From Laspinema palackyanum D2c (GTDB taxonomy: Bacteria > Cyanobacteriota > Cyanobacteriia > Cyanobacteriales > Laspinemataceae), in NCBI RefSeq assembly GCF_025370875.1, contig NZ_JAMXFD010000008.1, forward strand, positions 136,862 to 200,861: a DNA stretch of 64,000 nucleotides, written 5' to 3'. Below are positions 35,626 through 45,238 of this stretch, one piece after another. A program made the position numbers and the translations under genes. The notes below the pieces were generated by a model. It had not been told where the DNA came from and did no database searches. It worked only from the letters and a program-made list of their open reading frames with translations. Each line of letters opens with the position of its first letter. The stretch's first letter is position 1.

Positions 35626-37236
35626 ATCTGCTGGGGTTCGGATGGGGTCTACTGTCCAAATATGTCCCAGGGGATGGATGGGGGTGAGGGTATAACGCGG
35701 GTCGGATTCAAGGGTTTTATATAATTTCTCGTTGGGACGGAATAAGAAGAGGGGGGAGGAGATGTCGGGGATTTCCAGGCGATCGCTGTCGGGGAGGAGA
35801 AGAAAGCGCACATCGGGATTGAGTTTATAACTCAAGGCAATCAGGCGACTGAGGCGATCGGGACTGCCGATTACCTGGGGATTTTCGGCTTGATTAACCA
35901 GTTCGGCAACTTCGACATCGTAATAACAACTATATTTATGCCACCAGGTTTCCGCTGAGGCACTCACGGCACAAGAGACAACACCGGCCCCCAGCAATAT
36001 CACATAGGCCAATTGCCAGATTCGACGCTGAAGATTCCTTCCGGTATCGAGACGGAGGCGACTGGCAAACAGATAGGCAACTGCCAATTGCAGCGCCAAA
36101 TAGGAGGGCAAAAGATAGCGAGCAATCCCCGACCTCTGACCCCCGGAAATCACGTCATAGAGCATCAAAAACAAGCCATTAGCGGCAATGGATGTGAGCA
36201 GAAACCACCCGACCGATTTCGGAGTTTTGCGAACCGTCACCCACAGTGCATATCCCACCAATAGGAGAATCGGGATGACAACATACCCCCAGGCATTTCC
36301 CCAAGCCAACGGCGTGAAATCTTTGCCTAATTCTACATCAAAAAACCGTTGGGGATAGAGGGTATGAAGGTCAAAAAAGACGGAACTCAAATTCACCAAC
36401 CATCGATTCATTAATGCGGGTAGAGGCAAATCTCGCTCCAACCATCCCCCCAACCGGCTGTTTTTTTGAAAATAGACCACAATCCAAGGAATCAAGATGG
36501 CGCAACCCATTCCGGAAGCAATCAGATAGGATTTAAAGGATTGAGTCGATTTCCATTGTTCTCGAAATCCGACATACAATCCATGTCCAAAAAAGACTAA
36601 GCCAGAAATTAGATGAGAATAGAAGCCTAAGACAACAGTTCCGGCATAAATTGCCCAACTGCCTCGGGTTTTCAAGCGCAGCGATCGCAACAAGGCTAAC
36701 CCAGAAACTAAGGTGACCACCGTCCATAAGCTATATTGTCGGGCTTCTTGAGCATACAGTAAATGTAAGGGAGAAACCGCCATTAAGGATAGAGCAATCC
36801 AACCTACCCTTGGGGTAGAAAATAGCTCTAAACTGAGGAAGTAAAGGGCAGGAAATGCCAACAAGCTCAAAATCGCCGCTACGCTACGAGTCACGGTGAT
36901 GGAGTTGCCAAATATCTCCATCCAGAGTCGGGTTAAGAGGTAATAAATGGGAGCGTGTTCAGCATTGTCAGCCAAGGCATTGAGGGTATCTCCCCACCGC
37001 CGTTCTGGGGAGAGACTTTGAAACTCATGCAACTGGGCGATCGTCAGCAGTTCCCCGGTGGAAATTTGCTCATAAAAGTTGGATTTTCGGTATCCTGCCA
37101 CTCGCAAAGAGGTATTAACTTCATCAACCCAGTAAATTTTTTGGTCTAACTGATAAAACCTAAAAAATATGCCGATCGCGAGAACTAACACGACCAAGAA
37201 CCGTAAACTATTCCAATACAATTTGGGAGTTTTCAT
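35608..37236 (-). CDS. Polytopic GT39-like glycosyltransferase
   Basis: 542 residues from MKTPKLYWN at 37236, just two bases after the previous stop and preceded by AGGATTAAGG; an upstream ATG at 37263 overlaps that gene. It has about ten hydrophobic helices. Right after the first one is FYQLDQKIYWVDEVNTSLR, the loop with acidic residues typical of GT-C enzymes such as PMT and ArnT, which take polyprenyl-phosphate sugars. The C-terminal 70 residues are soluble. It probably transfers a sugar to a lipid or protein on the periplasmic side; donor and acceptor are unknown. It is translated with the preceding membrane protein. Its last codons reach into the tandem repeat array. Confidence 0.8.
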   Translation of the reverse strand: MKTPKLYWNSLRFLVVLVLAIGIFFRFYQLDQKIYWVDEVNTSLRVAGYRKSNFYEQISTGELLTIAQLHEFQSLSPERRWGDTLNALADNAEHAPIYYLLTRLWMEIFGNSITVTRSVAAILSLLAFPALYFLSLELFSTPRVGWIALSLMAVSPLHLLYAQEARQYSLWTVVTLVSGLALLRSLRLKTRGSWAIYAGTVVLGFYSHLISGLVFFGHGLYVGFREQWKSTQSFKSYLIASGMGCAILIPWIVVYFQKNSRLGGWLERDLPLPALMNRWLVNLSSVFFDLHTLYPQRFFDVELGKDFTPLAWGNAWGYVVIPILLLVGYALWVTVRKTPKSVGWFLLTSIAANGLFLMLYDVISGGQRSGIARYLLPSYLALQLAVAYLFASRLRLDTGRNLQRRIWQLAYVILLGAGVVSCAVSASAETWWHKYSCYYDVEVAELVNQAENPQVIGSPDRLSRLIALSYKLNPDVRFLLLPDSDRLEIPDISSPLFLFRPNEKLYKTLESDPRYTLTPIHPLGHIWTVDPIRTPADESRLN

Positions 37237-37238
37237 CC

Positions 37239-38927
37239 TTAATCCTGAACCTTTAAAATACAATCCGCTGATAATACAGCAAAATCAGCCGTTTCAAAAC
37301 CTGAACACTGGGTCATCAGGGTGGCGATCGCCGGTTGAATGCCTTGTTCCAGATTGGCGATCGCCTCCTGGGTAACGGAATAGGGGTTTAACCACCGATT
37401 GTAAGATAAATACCCCGGAGTAAACGCCCCTTTTTCAATCAACCACCAATCCACCCCATCTTCTTGCAAAAAGTCCACTACATCCCGTAAATTGGGACTA
37501 TATTGCGCTTGAATCATCCGTTGCAGACGATTCCGAAACTGTTCATAGTAACCCCAATGATAGGGAATCGCATATTCTCTGGCAGCGAAAACCGACCGAT
37601 GAGCAAAGGTGGGTAAATTATTGGCTTCTTCTGCTAAGGAAGCAATCAAAATATCTGGGGGTTGTTGTTGCAAGAAGGCATAAAGCTCAGGTTGTTCTCC
37701 CCGTTGATAAGAAGTCCAGGGGAAATTGTTCATCGTCAACTGGGGATAAAATAGAAAGACTATAGCCAACACAGCAGAAATAATTCCGGCTATGATTTTT
37801 TTAGGAACGGATTGTCCCCATCTCCAGAGGGCATCGAGTAGAATAGTGATGGCGATCGCTGCCGCCCATGCCATCACCATTCGCAAACTATGCTGCGTAT
37901 AGCGACTGGGCAAATGGAGTTTAAATAGCAATCCATGTGCCGCAAAAAACATCAACAAAGCGGCGATAACAATCTCTAATAAAATGCGGATGCGTGAAGA
38001 AATCGCAGGCACTAGGGTAAATATTTTGGGAAATTTCAGCAAAATTGGCAGCAAAAAACCTAAAACCATGAACACCGGAGTTAAAATAGCAGACAGAGCA
38101 ATCCCACTGCGTCCATGCAACCAAAATGCCCAAGGATCATCAATAAAAAATTGGCTTCTCCCCCCTGGTAGAAATTCCGGTAGTTTTTGAGCTTCCATAG
38201 CAGAAATCGTCGGACCAAATTCTGAGCTAGTCAGGGCATAAACGAATAAAATAAAGCCAGCGATAATTAAATTACTCCTTAAAAATTTTAAATTTATAAG
38301 TCTAAGACTAAGCGTGATTTTTTTCCTTTTATATATAAAAGTTTGTAACAGTAAAATTACTAATAAAATCAATACATATTGGGGGTAAAAAAGTCCCAAA
38401 AGGGCAATCATTATCCCCGTAGCCAGACTTTTTTTCTGCAAAAAATAATACAAAAGTGGTAAAAATAACGGATAGACAAAGGCTTTCGGCGTAGCTGAAA
38501 TCAGCCCATCTTGCATCCATAAACTTTGATTGAGCAACACAGAAGCAATGAACCCGGCGATAGGCACCGGAAATAACTCCATCGTCACGCCAAAACAGAA
38601 AACAGTAGTGATTAAACCCAACAGAGGCGGCAACAGTTTACTCAGCAACAAGGGGGCAATTCCTACCCCTGCCATCACTCGATAAAATAGGGCATAACCG
38701 GCAGGTGCAACCGATTGAAAATAATCGGCAATTAAATCATTGGGGAATAACCCTGGTTCTAAAAAGCGCTGCATCCAAAAAACGTGCTGCCGCGCATCAT
38801 CTTGGACCACCAAGTCCGCACTAAATGCTTGCTGGAGTCCCCCTATCCCGTAAACCGCAGCAATAGTTAAGCTCAAACTGAACCAAAAAATCACCGCTGA
38901 TTTAGGGGTATAGGGTGCAGGTGCCAT
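37239..38927 (-). CDS. Polytopic membrane protein, GT-C-like
   Basis: 562 residues from MAPAPYTPKSAV at 38927; the longer frame to 39104 would overlap the divergent gene's leader and lacks hydrophobic character. About eleven transmembrane segments follow. The first periplasmic loop has SADLVVQDDARQHVFWMQRF, in which the Asp pair recalls the acidic motif of GT-C glycosyltransferases. A soluble domain of about 130 residues closes the protein. I do not recognise a named family; a role in glycan or exopolysaccharide assembly is inferred from the fold pattern and from the GT39-like gene that starts two bases after it. Confidence 0.7.
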   Translation of the reverse strand: MAPAPYTPKSAVIFWFSLSLTIAAVYGIGGLQQAFSADLVVQDDARQHVFWMQRFLEPGLFPNDLIADYFQSVAPAGYALFYRVMAGVGIAPLLLSKLLPPLLGLITTVFCFGVTMELFPVPIAGFIASVLLNQSLWMQDGLISATPKAFVYPLFLPLLYYFLQKKSLATGIMIALLGLFYPQYVLILLVILLLQTFIYKRKKITLSLRLINLKFLRSNLIIAGFILFVYALTSSEFGPTISAMEAQKLPEFLPGGRSQFFIDDPWAFWLHGRSGIALSAILTPVFMVLGFLLPILLKFPKIFTLVPAISSRIRILLEIVIAALLMFFAAHGLLFKLHLPSRYTQHSLRMVMAWAAAIAITILLDALWRWGQSVPKKIIAGIISAVLAIVFLFYPQLTMNNFPWTSYQRGEQPELYAFLQQQPPDILIASLAEEANNLPTFAHRSVFAAREYAIPYHWGYYEQFRNRLQRMIQAQYSPNLRDVVDFLQEDGVDWWLIEKGAFTPGYLSYNRWLNPYSVTQEAIANLEQGIQPAIATLMTQCSGFETADFAVLSADCILKVQD

Positions 38928-39140
38928 GCAAAACCGATGCAGGCGATTGGGAAAGGTTGGGGAAATAGAAGAAGTTCGGAAGGACAAGGGTTTAAATCTG
39001 GGGGAAGGATTAATCTCAAATTCTACCCGATCGCTGGTAACAGTGGAAGCATCAGCCACCTCCAACCCCCTAGGAGTGATAAAATTAAGGGAATTTCCCG
39101 ACAAGATTGGTCATGTAAACTTCACTGGGTCACCCTAACC

Positions 39141-39743
39141 ATGAATACCACCCTAGCGGTCCCTGAAATTTCTCCCTTGGTCCTGCAAATGTCTCCGGCG
39201 ATCGAGATGACAGACGAACAATTTTTTAATTTTTGCCAACAAAACCGAGGCTATCGAATTGAACGCACCTCTCAAGGAGAAATTATTATTATGCCACCCA
39301 CCGGGTCAGAAACGGGAAATCGCAACTTTGATTTGATTATCCAACTGGGAATCTGGACCCGACAAAACAAAACTGGAATCGGATTTGATTCTTCCACCGG
39401 CTTTACCCTTCCCAATGGCTCTATAAAATCCTCTGATGCAGCTTGGATAAAACTAGAAAAATGGAACCGTCTTACTCCAGAACAACAACAAAAATTTGCT
39501 CCAATATGTCCAGATTTTGTCGTTGAACTTCGGTCCCCCAGTGACAACTTGAAACGCCTGCAAGATAAACTGCAAGACTATATTGAGCAGGGAACATTAC
39601 TCGGGTGGCTAATTGACCGCCAACACCAGCAAGTTTATATTTATCGTCCCGACCAACCTGTAGACTGTTTGACCCAACCCACCACCTTAAGCGAGGAGTC
39701 CGTTTTACCGGGATTTATCTTAGATTTATCCACCATTTGGTAA
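39141..39743 (+). CDS. Uma2 family (DUF820) nuclease-like protein, copy 1
   Basis: 200 residues; I take the ATG at 39141 (MNTTLAVPEISP) over a frame that opens at 38937. The PD-(D/E)xK-like core has RIERTSQGEIIIMPPTG, then SSDAAWI, then CPDFVVELRSPSDNLKRLQDKLQDYIEQG and LGWLIDRQ. Uma2 proteins resemble restriction-type nucleases, occur in many copies in cyanobacteria and have no settled function. It is divergent from the membrane-protein genes. Confidence 0.85.
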   Translation: MNTTLAVPEISPLVLQMSPAIEMTDEQFFNFCQQNRGYRIERTSQGEIIIMPPTGSETGNRNFDLIIQLGIWTRQNKTGIGFDSSTGFTLPNGSIKSSDAAWIKLEKWNRLTPEQQQKFAPICPDFVVELRSPSDNLKRLQDKLQDYIEQGTLLGWLIDRQHQQVYIYRPDQPVDCLTQPTTLSEESVLPGFILDLSTIW

Positions 39744-39988
39744 GCCAATTTTATAAATTTGCTCTCAATTTTTTCCAAAAGCATGGCATTGATATGGAGT
39801 GGTCCAGGGTTGAACTGTCCAGATTAAAGCCAATGGATTGAAACTCGATTGGTGGGTTAAATTTTTCTCATAATAGGATTGGACAATCTGCCCGAGAGTA
39901 TGTTAGAAATAAATCAAGATAGATTTCAATTTAAAATCCAAGGGTTGCCCCTAAAACCCTGTAAACTTTCATCGGATAATGATTCATC

Positions 39989-40732
39989 ATGACTATTAGC
40001 ACGGAATCGTTTACCTCCCTGCCCGATCATACCCAACTACCCTGTGAGGATGGCACCTTTGTGCAGAACTTTCAAGAACACCCACAAAGCATCCTCTTGA
40101 CTGATTCAATTCTTCCGGTTCTGGATGCCAAACATCCCGATGGAAATTACTGCATCGGTCAAGATAGCGGCATTTACTGGCGAATCACCGACCCACCCCT
40201 GAAAGGTGCGAAAGCGCCGGATTGGTTCTATGTTCCCAATGTTCCTCCCACCTTGGACGGACAACCTCGCCGGTCCTATGTCTTGTGGCAAGAACTTATG
40301 CCACCCCAAATTGTCATTGAATTTGTTTCGGGGAATGGTGCCGAAGAACGAGATAAAACCCCTTGGGAAGGCAAGTTTTGGATCTATGAAACTGTGATTC
40401 GACCCGCCTATTATGCGATTTATGAAGTTCAAAAAGCCAGTGTGGAAGTCTATGGTCTCACCATCGGTCGCTATGAGTTAATTCCAGCCAATGAACGGGG
40501 TCATTTTCCCATTCCAGAACTGGGGGTGGAACTAGGAATTTGGTCGGGATTGTATGGCAACATGGACCTTCCTTGGTTACGCTGGTGGGACAGTCAAGGA
40601 AATTTGTTGTTATATGGTCACGAACAGGCTGAACAAGAACGCCAACGAGCCGAACAGGAACGCCAACGGGCCGATCGCCTTGCCGCCCGATTGCGGGAGT
40701 TGGGGGTTGACCCGGAGGAATTCGCTGATTAA
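39989..40732 (+). CDS. Uma2 family protein with C-terminal coiled coil, copy 2
   Basis: 247 residues. The core shows YWRITDPPLKGAKAPDWFYVPN, then PPQIVIEFVSGNGAEERDKTPWEGKFWIYE and AYYAIYEV, the Uma2 layout with a modified catalytic region. The C-terminal 35 residues (EQAEQERQRAEQERQRADRL...) form a charged coiled coil ending LRELGVDPEEF, a tail common in cyanobacterial Uma2 proteins. The coiled coil suggests oligomerisation. It lies 91 bases before the tubulin-like gene on the same strand. Confidence 0.85.
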   Translation: MTISTESFTSLPDHTQLPCEDGTFVQNFQEHPQSILLTDSILPVLDAKHPDGNYCIGQDSGIYWRITDPPLKGAKAPDWFYVPNVPPTLDGQPRRSYVLWQELMPPQIVIEFVSGNGAEERDKTPWEGKFWIYETVIRPAYYAIYEVQKASVEVYGLTIGRYELIPANERGHFPIPELGVELGIWSGLYGNMDLPWLRWWDSQGNLLLYGHEQAEQERQRAEQERQRADRLAARLRELGVDPEEFAD

Positions 40733-40823
40733 CGGGTTCCTAGACGGTAAAAAACTCAGGGGTTAGGCTGTCGGTTCAGACATCCTAAATTTCTTCATTT
40801 CATCATTAATAAACAGGAAAAAT

Positions 40824-42287
40824 ATGGCAGCAGTTGATGAAAAAAGTATGGTTCCCACTGTCCTCGTGGGCGTGGGGGGAACGGGACATGAAGTCCTCTC
40901 CAGAGTCCGGCGTTTAGTAGAGGAAACTTACGGAAGTTTAGCGAATTTTCCGTTAATTAGCTTTCTGGTCATTGATACGGATAAAGAATATAAGGTCAGC
41001 AGTTCGGTGGCGGCGGGTTCGGCATTTAAAGACCATGAAAAATACTGGGCCAGTGTCAGTGGGCGGCAGGTGCGGGATATGATGTCAAATATGCAGAATT
41101 ATCCCTGGATTGAACGCTGGTTTCCCACGGAATTGGAACGGAATATTAGTGCCATTGAAGCGGGGGCGGGACAAATTCGCGGCTGTGGTCGGTTTGCGTT
41201 TTTCTGCAACTATCATGGGATTCAGAAAGCCTTTGAACGGTCTTGCGATCGCATTAAAGGTCACGAAAATTATATGCTCGATCGCTACGGCATTAAAGTC
41301 GTAACTTCAGGGATTAATGTGTTTGTGATTGGGTCTCTGTCTGGGGGAACCGGCAGTGGAATGTTGATTGATATCGGCTATTGTATCAATCATTGGCTGA
41401 AAGGACAAGGGAGCCCAATGGTAACAGCGATCGCCCCATTACCCGCTGCCTTTGCTACCATTAACGTAGGCGATCGCGTCCTCGCCAATGGATATGCTGC
41501 CATGATGGAATTGAGCTATTTTTCCGACTATCGCACGGAATACTTAGCCCAGTATAGTGCCAGCTTACTCGACGAAGTGCGATCGAATCGTGCCCCCTTT
41601 GATTTCACCTACCTAGTCGGCACAAAAAACGGCGACAGTGAATTTACCCTCGACCAAATTCGCGAACTAATTTCTCAAAATATATTTCTGGATTTAACCT
41701 CCGACTTCGCCCCCCATAAGCGCTCAATTCGAGATAATATCAAAGGCGCTTGGGCGCAAGCAGACCCCGGAGGACGAGGGTATCCCAAAAACTTCATGAG
41801 TTTTGGACTTTCCACCATTGAAATTCCCATTGCCCAAATTAGAACCTCCTTATCCAATCGCCTTGCTGCCGACTTTGTAAGCTGGTGGTTAAACGAAAGT
41901 GTTCTTTTACCCCCGCAAACTTTTGAGTTAGTCCAAAATGACATTCTCAAACGGATGCGCCTCACTGATATGGAGTTACTCACGGATTTAGGCGCAGCGG
42001 GAGATAAATCTTATGTCGCCGAAATCTCCAGTTTTGTCAATAGTATCCGCAGTGAAATTACCCGAGAGAATCTCCTCCAATGTACTCAACAAGGAGTGAT
42101 GGGAGTTGCTGGAACTGAAAAGGGCAAAATCCTCCAATTTGGAGAGTTCTTACAGGAAAAAGTGGAGGAATACCGGGCCAATCATCTGCGAGAACTGAGT
42201 CCCGATGAACGGTTGCATGGGGATTTCTTGCAGAAAATGTACGATAACCGCAATCGCATCATCCAACAGGGACGCCAAGCCTTATAA
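40824..42287 (+). CDS. Tubulin-like GTPase domain protein, N-terminal part before an in-frame TAA
   Basis: 487 codons, with AGGA upstream of the ATG. The N-terminus PTVLVGVGGTGHEVLSRVRRL is the nucleotide-binding first loop, and VIGSLSGGTGSGMLIDIGY contains the tubulin/FtsZ signature SGGTGSG. This fits the prokaryotic tubulin-like (Tubulin_2) family, whose members are usually near 1000-1100 residues. The stop at 42285-42287 ends this part in the middle of a helical region (RIIQQGRQAL). The reading frame continues in phase for 605 more codons after it, so this is very likely one gene split by a nonsense codon. It follows a Uma2 gene. Confidence 0.8.
   Translation: MAAVDEKSMVPTVLVGVGGTGHEVLSRVRRLVEETYGSLANFPLISFLVIDTDKEYKVSSSVAAGSAFKDHEKYWASVSGRQVRDMMSNMQNYPWIERWFPTELERNISAIEAGAGQIRGCGRFAFFCNYHGIQKAFERSCDRIKGHENYMLDRYGIKVVTSGINVFVIGSLSGGTGSGMLIDIGYCINHWLKGQGSPMVTAIAPLPAAFATINVGDRVLANGYAAMMELSYFSDYRTEYLAQYSASLLDEVRSNRAPFDFTYLVGTKNGDSEFTLDQIRELISQNIFLDLTSDFAPHKRSIRDNIKGAWAQADPGGRGYPKNFMSFGLSTIEIPIAQIRTSLSNRLAADFVSWWLNESVLLPPQTFELVQNDILKRMRLTDMELLTDLGAAGDKSYVAEISSFVNSIRSEITRENLLQCTQQGVMGVAGTEKGKILQFGEFLQEKVEEYRANHLRELSPDERLHGDFLQKMYDNRNRIIQQGRQAL
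42285..42287 (+). other. In-frame TAA splitting the tubulin-like gene
   Basis: The upstream frame ends here and the frame to 44102 resumes with no shift (EEFYRIIEDRNRGPKFAEIF). The 23 codons before the next possible start still read as the family's helical sequence. A single C-to-T or G-to-T change from CAA or GAA would explain it. Sequencing error, pseudogene formation and read-through are all possible. Confidence 0.75.
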
Positions 42288-42356
42288 GAGGAATTTTATC
42301 GGATTATTGAAGACCGCAATCGGGGACCTAAATTTGCAGAAATCTTTCTAGTTACC

Positions 42357-44102
42357 GTGCGTCAAGTCTTTGAAAATGCCGTAGAAAAGTTTCGGCGAGA
42401 AGGGGAGAAAGTCTGGCAACCTAATGAAGAAAATCGCCGCAAACAGTATGAGGATGCCTTACAAGATATCGGCCATTTTAAAGATAAATTTGGCTTGACC
42501 AAACAGGCTAAAATGGAGGAGTATGCAGAAAAGGGATTAGCGGGGTTGGAAGGGAGCTTAATTGCTACAATTCAGCGCAAAACGCGGTTTTTGGGGTTGG
42601 ATACGATCGCCCGTTTACAGGAGCATTTAGACGAGTTAGAACGGCGATTGGCCCGCTGGACTCAGAAGATGCGCCAAACTCGCGATACTTTCTCCCATGA
42701 AGCGGATTCCCAAGCGGATAGTGCCGATGCGTTAACGATTAATGGGATTAAATTATACGATCGCCAAGAACTGAATCAACTCTATCAAGACTTGATTGAA
42801 CAATATGCCAGTTCCACCGAAGGCAGCAAGAGTCGCTATCAAACCGGACTCGATGGACTCTGTAGTAATTTATCCAGTCAAGTCCTCGCCGATAGCAGTC
42901 CGTTATGGAAACAAAACCGGGCGGCAGGGGAAACTATGCGCCTATTTGATGTCCAACAATTAGCGGAAGTTCAGGAAGAGGATTTCCAAGGGATTATATC
43001 CGAAAAAAGCCGCAATATTATTAATCAGGCCCCGAATAGTAGCCGGATTAAACGGGAACTAGCAGCTTGCGATCGCCTGTTCAAAGTGTTTAATAATGAT
43101 GCCGCTGAAATCCGCAATCAATTGGCGATCGCCTACAGTAAATCAAAACCCGTTATCCTCCTGAATCCTGCTGTCATGACAGGACGAGATGCCGGATTTA
43201 CTCCCGCTACAAATACTAAAGTTGCAGTAGTCGGAGGGCGCACTCCCACGGACCCTGCTGCCATGAAACTTCTCCCCTTATTAGAGGAACGAGTCGGCAG
43301 TTCCGATGCGGTTACCCCATTAGGAGAAGAAGAACGACATCGGGTCGTTTTCGTGCAAGAAATGGGGGGATTTTCCTTGCGTTGTATTGATGGAATGCAG
43401 GAATTGCGCCACTCCTATCAAGACTGGAAAGGGCAAACCATTGAAGCAAAACGCGCCCAATTAAAAGGAGAAAGTAAAGACCCTCCGATTCCGGTTCATA
43501 TCCAAAAAGAACCGCCCTTTTGGGATATTTTTCCCGAAAATCCGGCAGTATATCAATTGGTAGTTTTAGGGCGTTCTTTGAATGTTTTACGCATCGAAGA
43601 AAATCGTCAAACGAAAGAAAACCTAGTCCGTTATACTCGCCAAACCTCCATCGGCAGTGAAAACGTGGAGATCTCTGCCACTTGGGAAGAAGCAGTACAA
43701 GTGCTAGAAGTCAATCAATGCCGAGGCGATCGCGAGGAAATTCAGCGCCAAGTTACTGCCAAACTGAACGCCGCTGAAACAGCAACCCAAAAGCAGGAAT
43801 TGTATCAACATTTCATGGAGTATTTGACGGAACGACAAACGGAATTGGAGAAAGAAGGCGGCAAAGATAGCTTGATTTATAAGCGAGAAGCCAAAATCAT
43901 CCAACAGGCGATCGAAACCCATCAATTGCATCTCGCTGCCGGTGCATCTTCTGTCCCTCCAGCAACCGCCCTCACCCCCGTTGCTACCCCCACTGATGCA
44001 CCGGCACAAACCCATGTATTCTGCACTAAATGCGGCACTAAAAACCCGGTTAATTCTAAGTTTTGTTTTAAGTGCGGCAATCAATTAGTGTCTTTGAGTT
44101 AG
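42357..44102 (+). CDS. Tubulin-like protein, C-terminal part with zinc ribbon
   Basis: Open from a GTG at 42357, but coding sequence evidently begins at 42288 directly after the TAA. There is no ribosome site ahead of the GTG, so independent translation is doubtful. Residues 1-330 are mostly helical and coiled-coil-like (EKFRREGEKVWQPNEENRRKQYED). The end is a zinc ribbon, FCTKCGTKNPVNSKFCFKCGNQ, with two C-x-x-C knuckles, preceded by a Pro/Ala/Thr linker. The zinc ribbon may recruit a partner or nucleic acid. Function is unknown. Confidence 0.7.
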   Translation: MRQVFENAVEKFRREGEKVWQPNEENRRKQYEDALQDIGHFKDKFGLTKQAKMEEYAEKGLAGLEGSLIATIQRKTRFLGLDTIARLQEHLDELERRLARWTQKMRQTRDTFSHEADSQADSADALTINGIKLYDRQELNQLYQDLIEQYASSTEGSKSRYQTGLDGLCSNLSSQVLADSSPLWKQNRAAGETMRLFDVQQLAEVQEEDFQGIISEKSRNIINQAPNSSRIKRELAACDRLFKVFNNDAAEIRNQLAIAYSKSKPVILLNPAVMTGRDAGFTPATNTKVAVVGGRTPTDPAAMKLLPLLEERVGSSDAVTPLGEEERHRVVFVQEMGGFSLRCIDGMQELRHSYQDWKGQTIEAKRAQLKGESKDPPIPVHIQKEPPFWDIFPENPAVYQLVVLGRSLNVLRIEENRQTKENLVRYTRQTSIGSENVEISATWEEAVQVLEVNQCRGDREEIQRQVTAKLNAAETATQKQELYQHFMEYLTERQTELEKEGGKDSLIYKREAKIIQQAIETHQLHLAAGASSVPPATALTPVATPTDAPAQTHVFCTKCGTKNPVNSKFCFKCGNQLVSLS

Positions 44103-44133
44103 GGGGTCAAATCTGATTCAATTCAACCGATAA

Positions 44134-44157
44134 AAAAGCCCGCATTTGCGGGCTTTT
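44134..44157. terminator. Bidirectional terminator between convergent genes
   Basis: AAAAGCCCGC (44134-44143) pairs perfectly with GCGGGCTTTT (44148-44157), flanked by A-run and T-run. It serves the tubulin-like gene and the facing small gene. Confidence 0.85.
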
Positions 44158-44200
44158 ACTGCATCTAAAAATTGCATAGACTAAAGGATGAATGAACCTC

Positions 44201-44401
44201 CTACATAACTTTCCATTGCTGACGCAGTAAGGAAACAAAGGTATTGTATCCTTGAGAATTTCCCGGGGAGTCGGGAATAAAATATTGGGGAAATTCTTTG
44301 TAACAGCGCCATTGTTCATGGGATTTCATCCGGAGATACAAGACGCGACCCATTGTGCCATCGGGTTTCCATGTCATTTGGCCTTGGTTCGGTAAGGACA
44401 T
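44201..44401 (-). CDS. Small conserved-looking protein of 66 residues
   Basis: The start at 44401 is supported by GGAGAAAAAATT upstream. The sequence MSLPNQGQMTWKPDGTMGRVLYLRMKSHEQWRCYKEFPQY... is rich in Trp, Tyr and basic residues, unlike a random frame. No domain is recognised. It is monocistronic, converging on the tubulin-like gene through a shared terminator. A shorter frame at 44107-44319 in another phase is a shadow. Confidence 0.6.
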   Translation of the reverse strand: MSLPNQGQMTWKPDGTMGRVLYLRMKSHEQWRCYKEFPQYFIPDSPGNSQGYNTFVSLLRQQWKVM

Positions 44402-44633
44402 AATTTTTTCTCCATTTCTCTTAAAAAATCGAGATTTATGCGGGTCTATTATGGCAAGTTTTAATCAGAAATTTGTGACTATTACTACCATTTTTACCCT
44501 AAAAAGAGGATATTTTTTTCGACTGAACAGGGGATATTGATGTTCCCCATTCTAGCCGATCGCCTGTTTCCGTCAATCCTCGGGAATGGCAACTGCGGTA
44601 CAATAGCGGTAAACCTATTGTTTTTGGAATGTG

Positions 44634-45215
44634 ATGATGATTCCTACGGCTAAACGGTTCACGATTCAGGAATATCACCGCCTCACGGAATTGGGCTTTT
44701 TCCAGGAGGGCGATCGCGTTGAACTGATTCAAGGAAAAATTCTTCAGATGGCAGCTAAAGGGACCGCCCATACTACGGTTACGAAACGGTTACTCAGAGC
44801 GTTAGGGCAACGGTTGGGAGAGCGTGCTACACTGCAAATTCAAGATCCTTTATTTCTGGCACCCAATAGTGAACCCGAACCGGATATTGCGCTGGTGAAA
44901 AATCGTGCAGATGACTATTTCTCGGGACATCCCACCCCAGAGGATGTCATCCTGGTGATTGAAATTGCTGATTCTTCTTTACGTTACGATCGCGAGGTGA
45001 AATTGCCCCTCTATGCCAAGTCAGGGATTGCTGACTATTGGATTTTTAATTTAGTCAACAATACCCTGGAATGCTACAGTGAACCCTATCAGGATAATCG
45101 GGAAAGTTTTGGCTATCGTCAGCGTCGAATTGTTTTACCCAATGAACAGGTTCCTTTGCCCAGTTTTTCAGATATATTATTGGATTTGGTGGAAATATTT
45201 CCCCCTCAAAGTTAG
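44634..45215 (+). CDS. Uma2 family (DUF820) nuclease-like protein, copy 3
   Basis: 193 residues from ATG 44634 (a GTG precedes it, another ATG follows). FTIQEYHRLTELGFFQEGDRVELIQGKILQM opens the canonical Uma2 fold. Then come EPEPDIALVKNR, VILVIEIADSSLRYDREVKLPLYAKSGIADYWIFNL: the D...E-x-A...K arrangement of the PD-(D/E)xK core is intact. It is the most canonical of the three Uma2 proteins in the window. A repeat-type terminator follows. Confidence 0.9.
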   Translation: MMIPTAKRFTIQEYHRLTELGFFQEGDRVELIQGKILQMAAKGTAHTTVTKRLLRALGQRLGERATLQIQDPLFLAPNSEPEPDIALVKNRADDYFSGHPTPEDVILVIEIADSSLRYDREVKLPLYAKSGIADYWIFNLVNNTLECYSEPYQDNRESFGYRQRRIVLPNEQVPLPSFSDILLDLVEIFPPQS

Positions 45216-45238
45216 GTTAGGAAATGATTTTGATAGAG

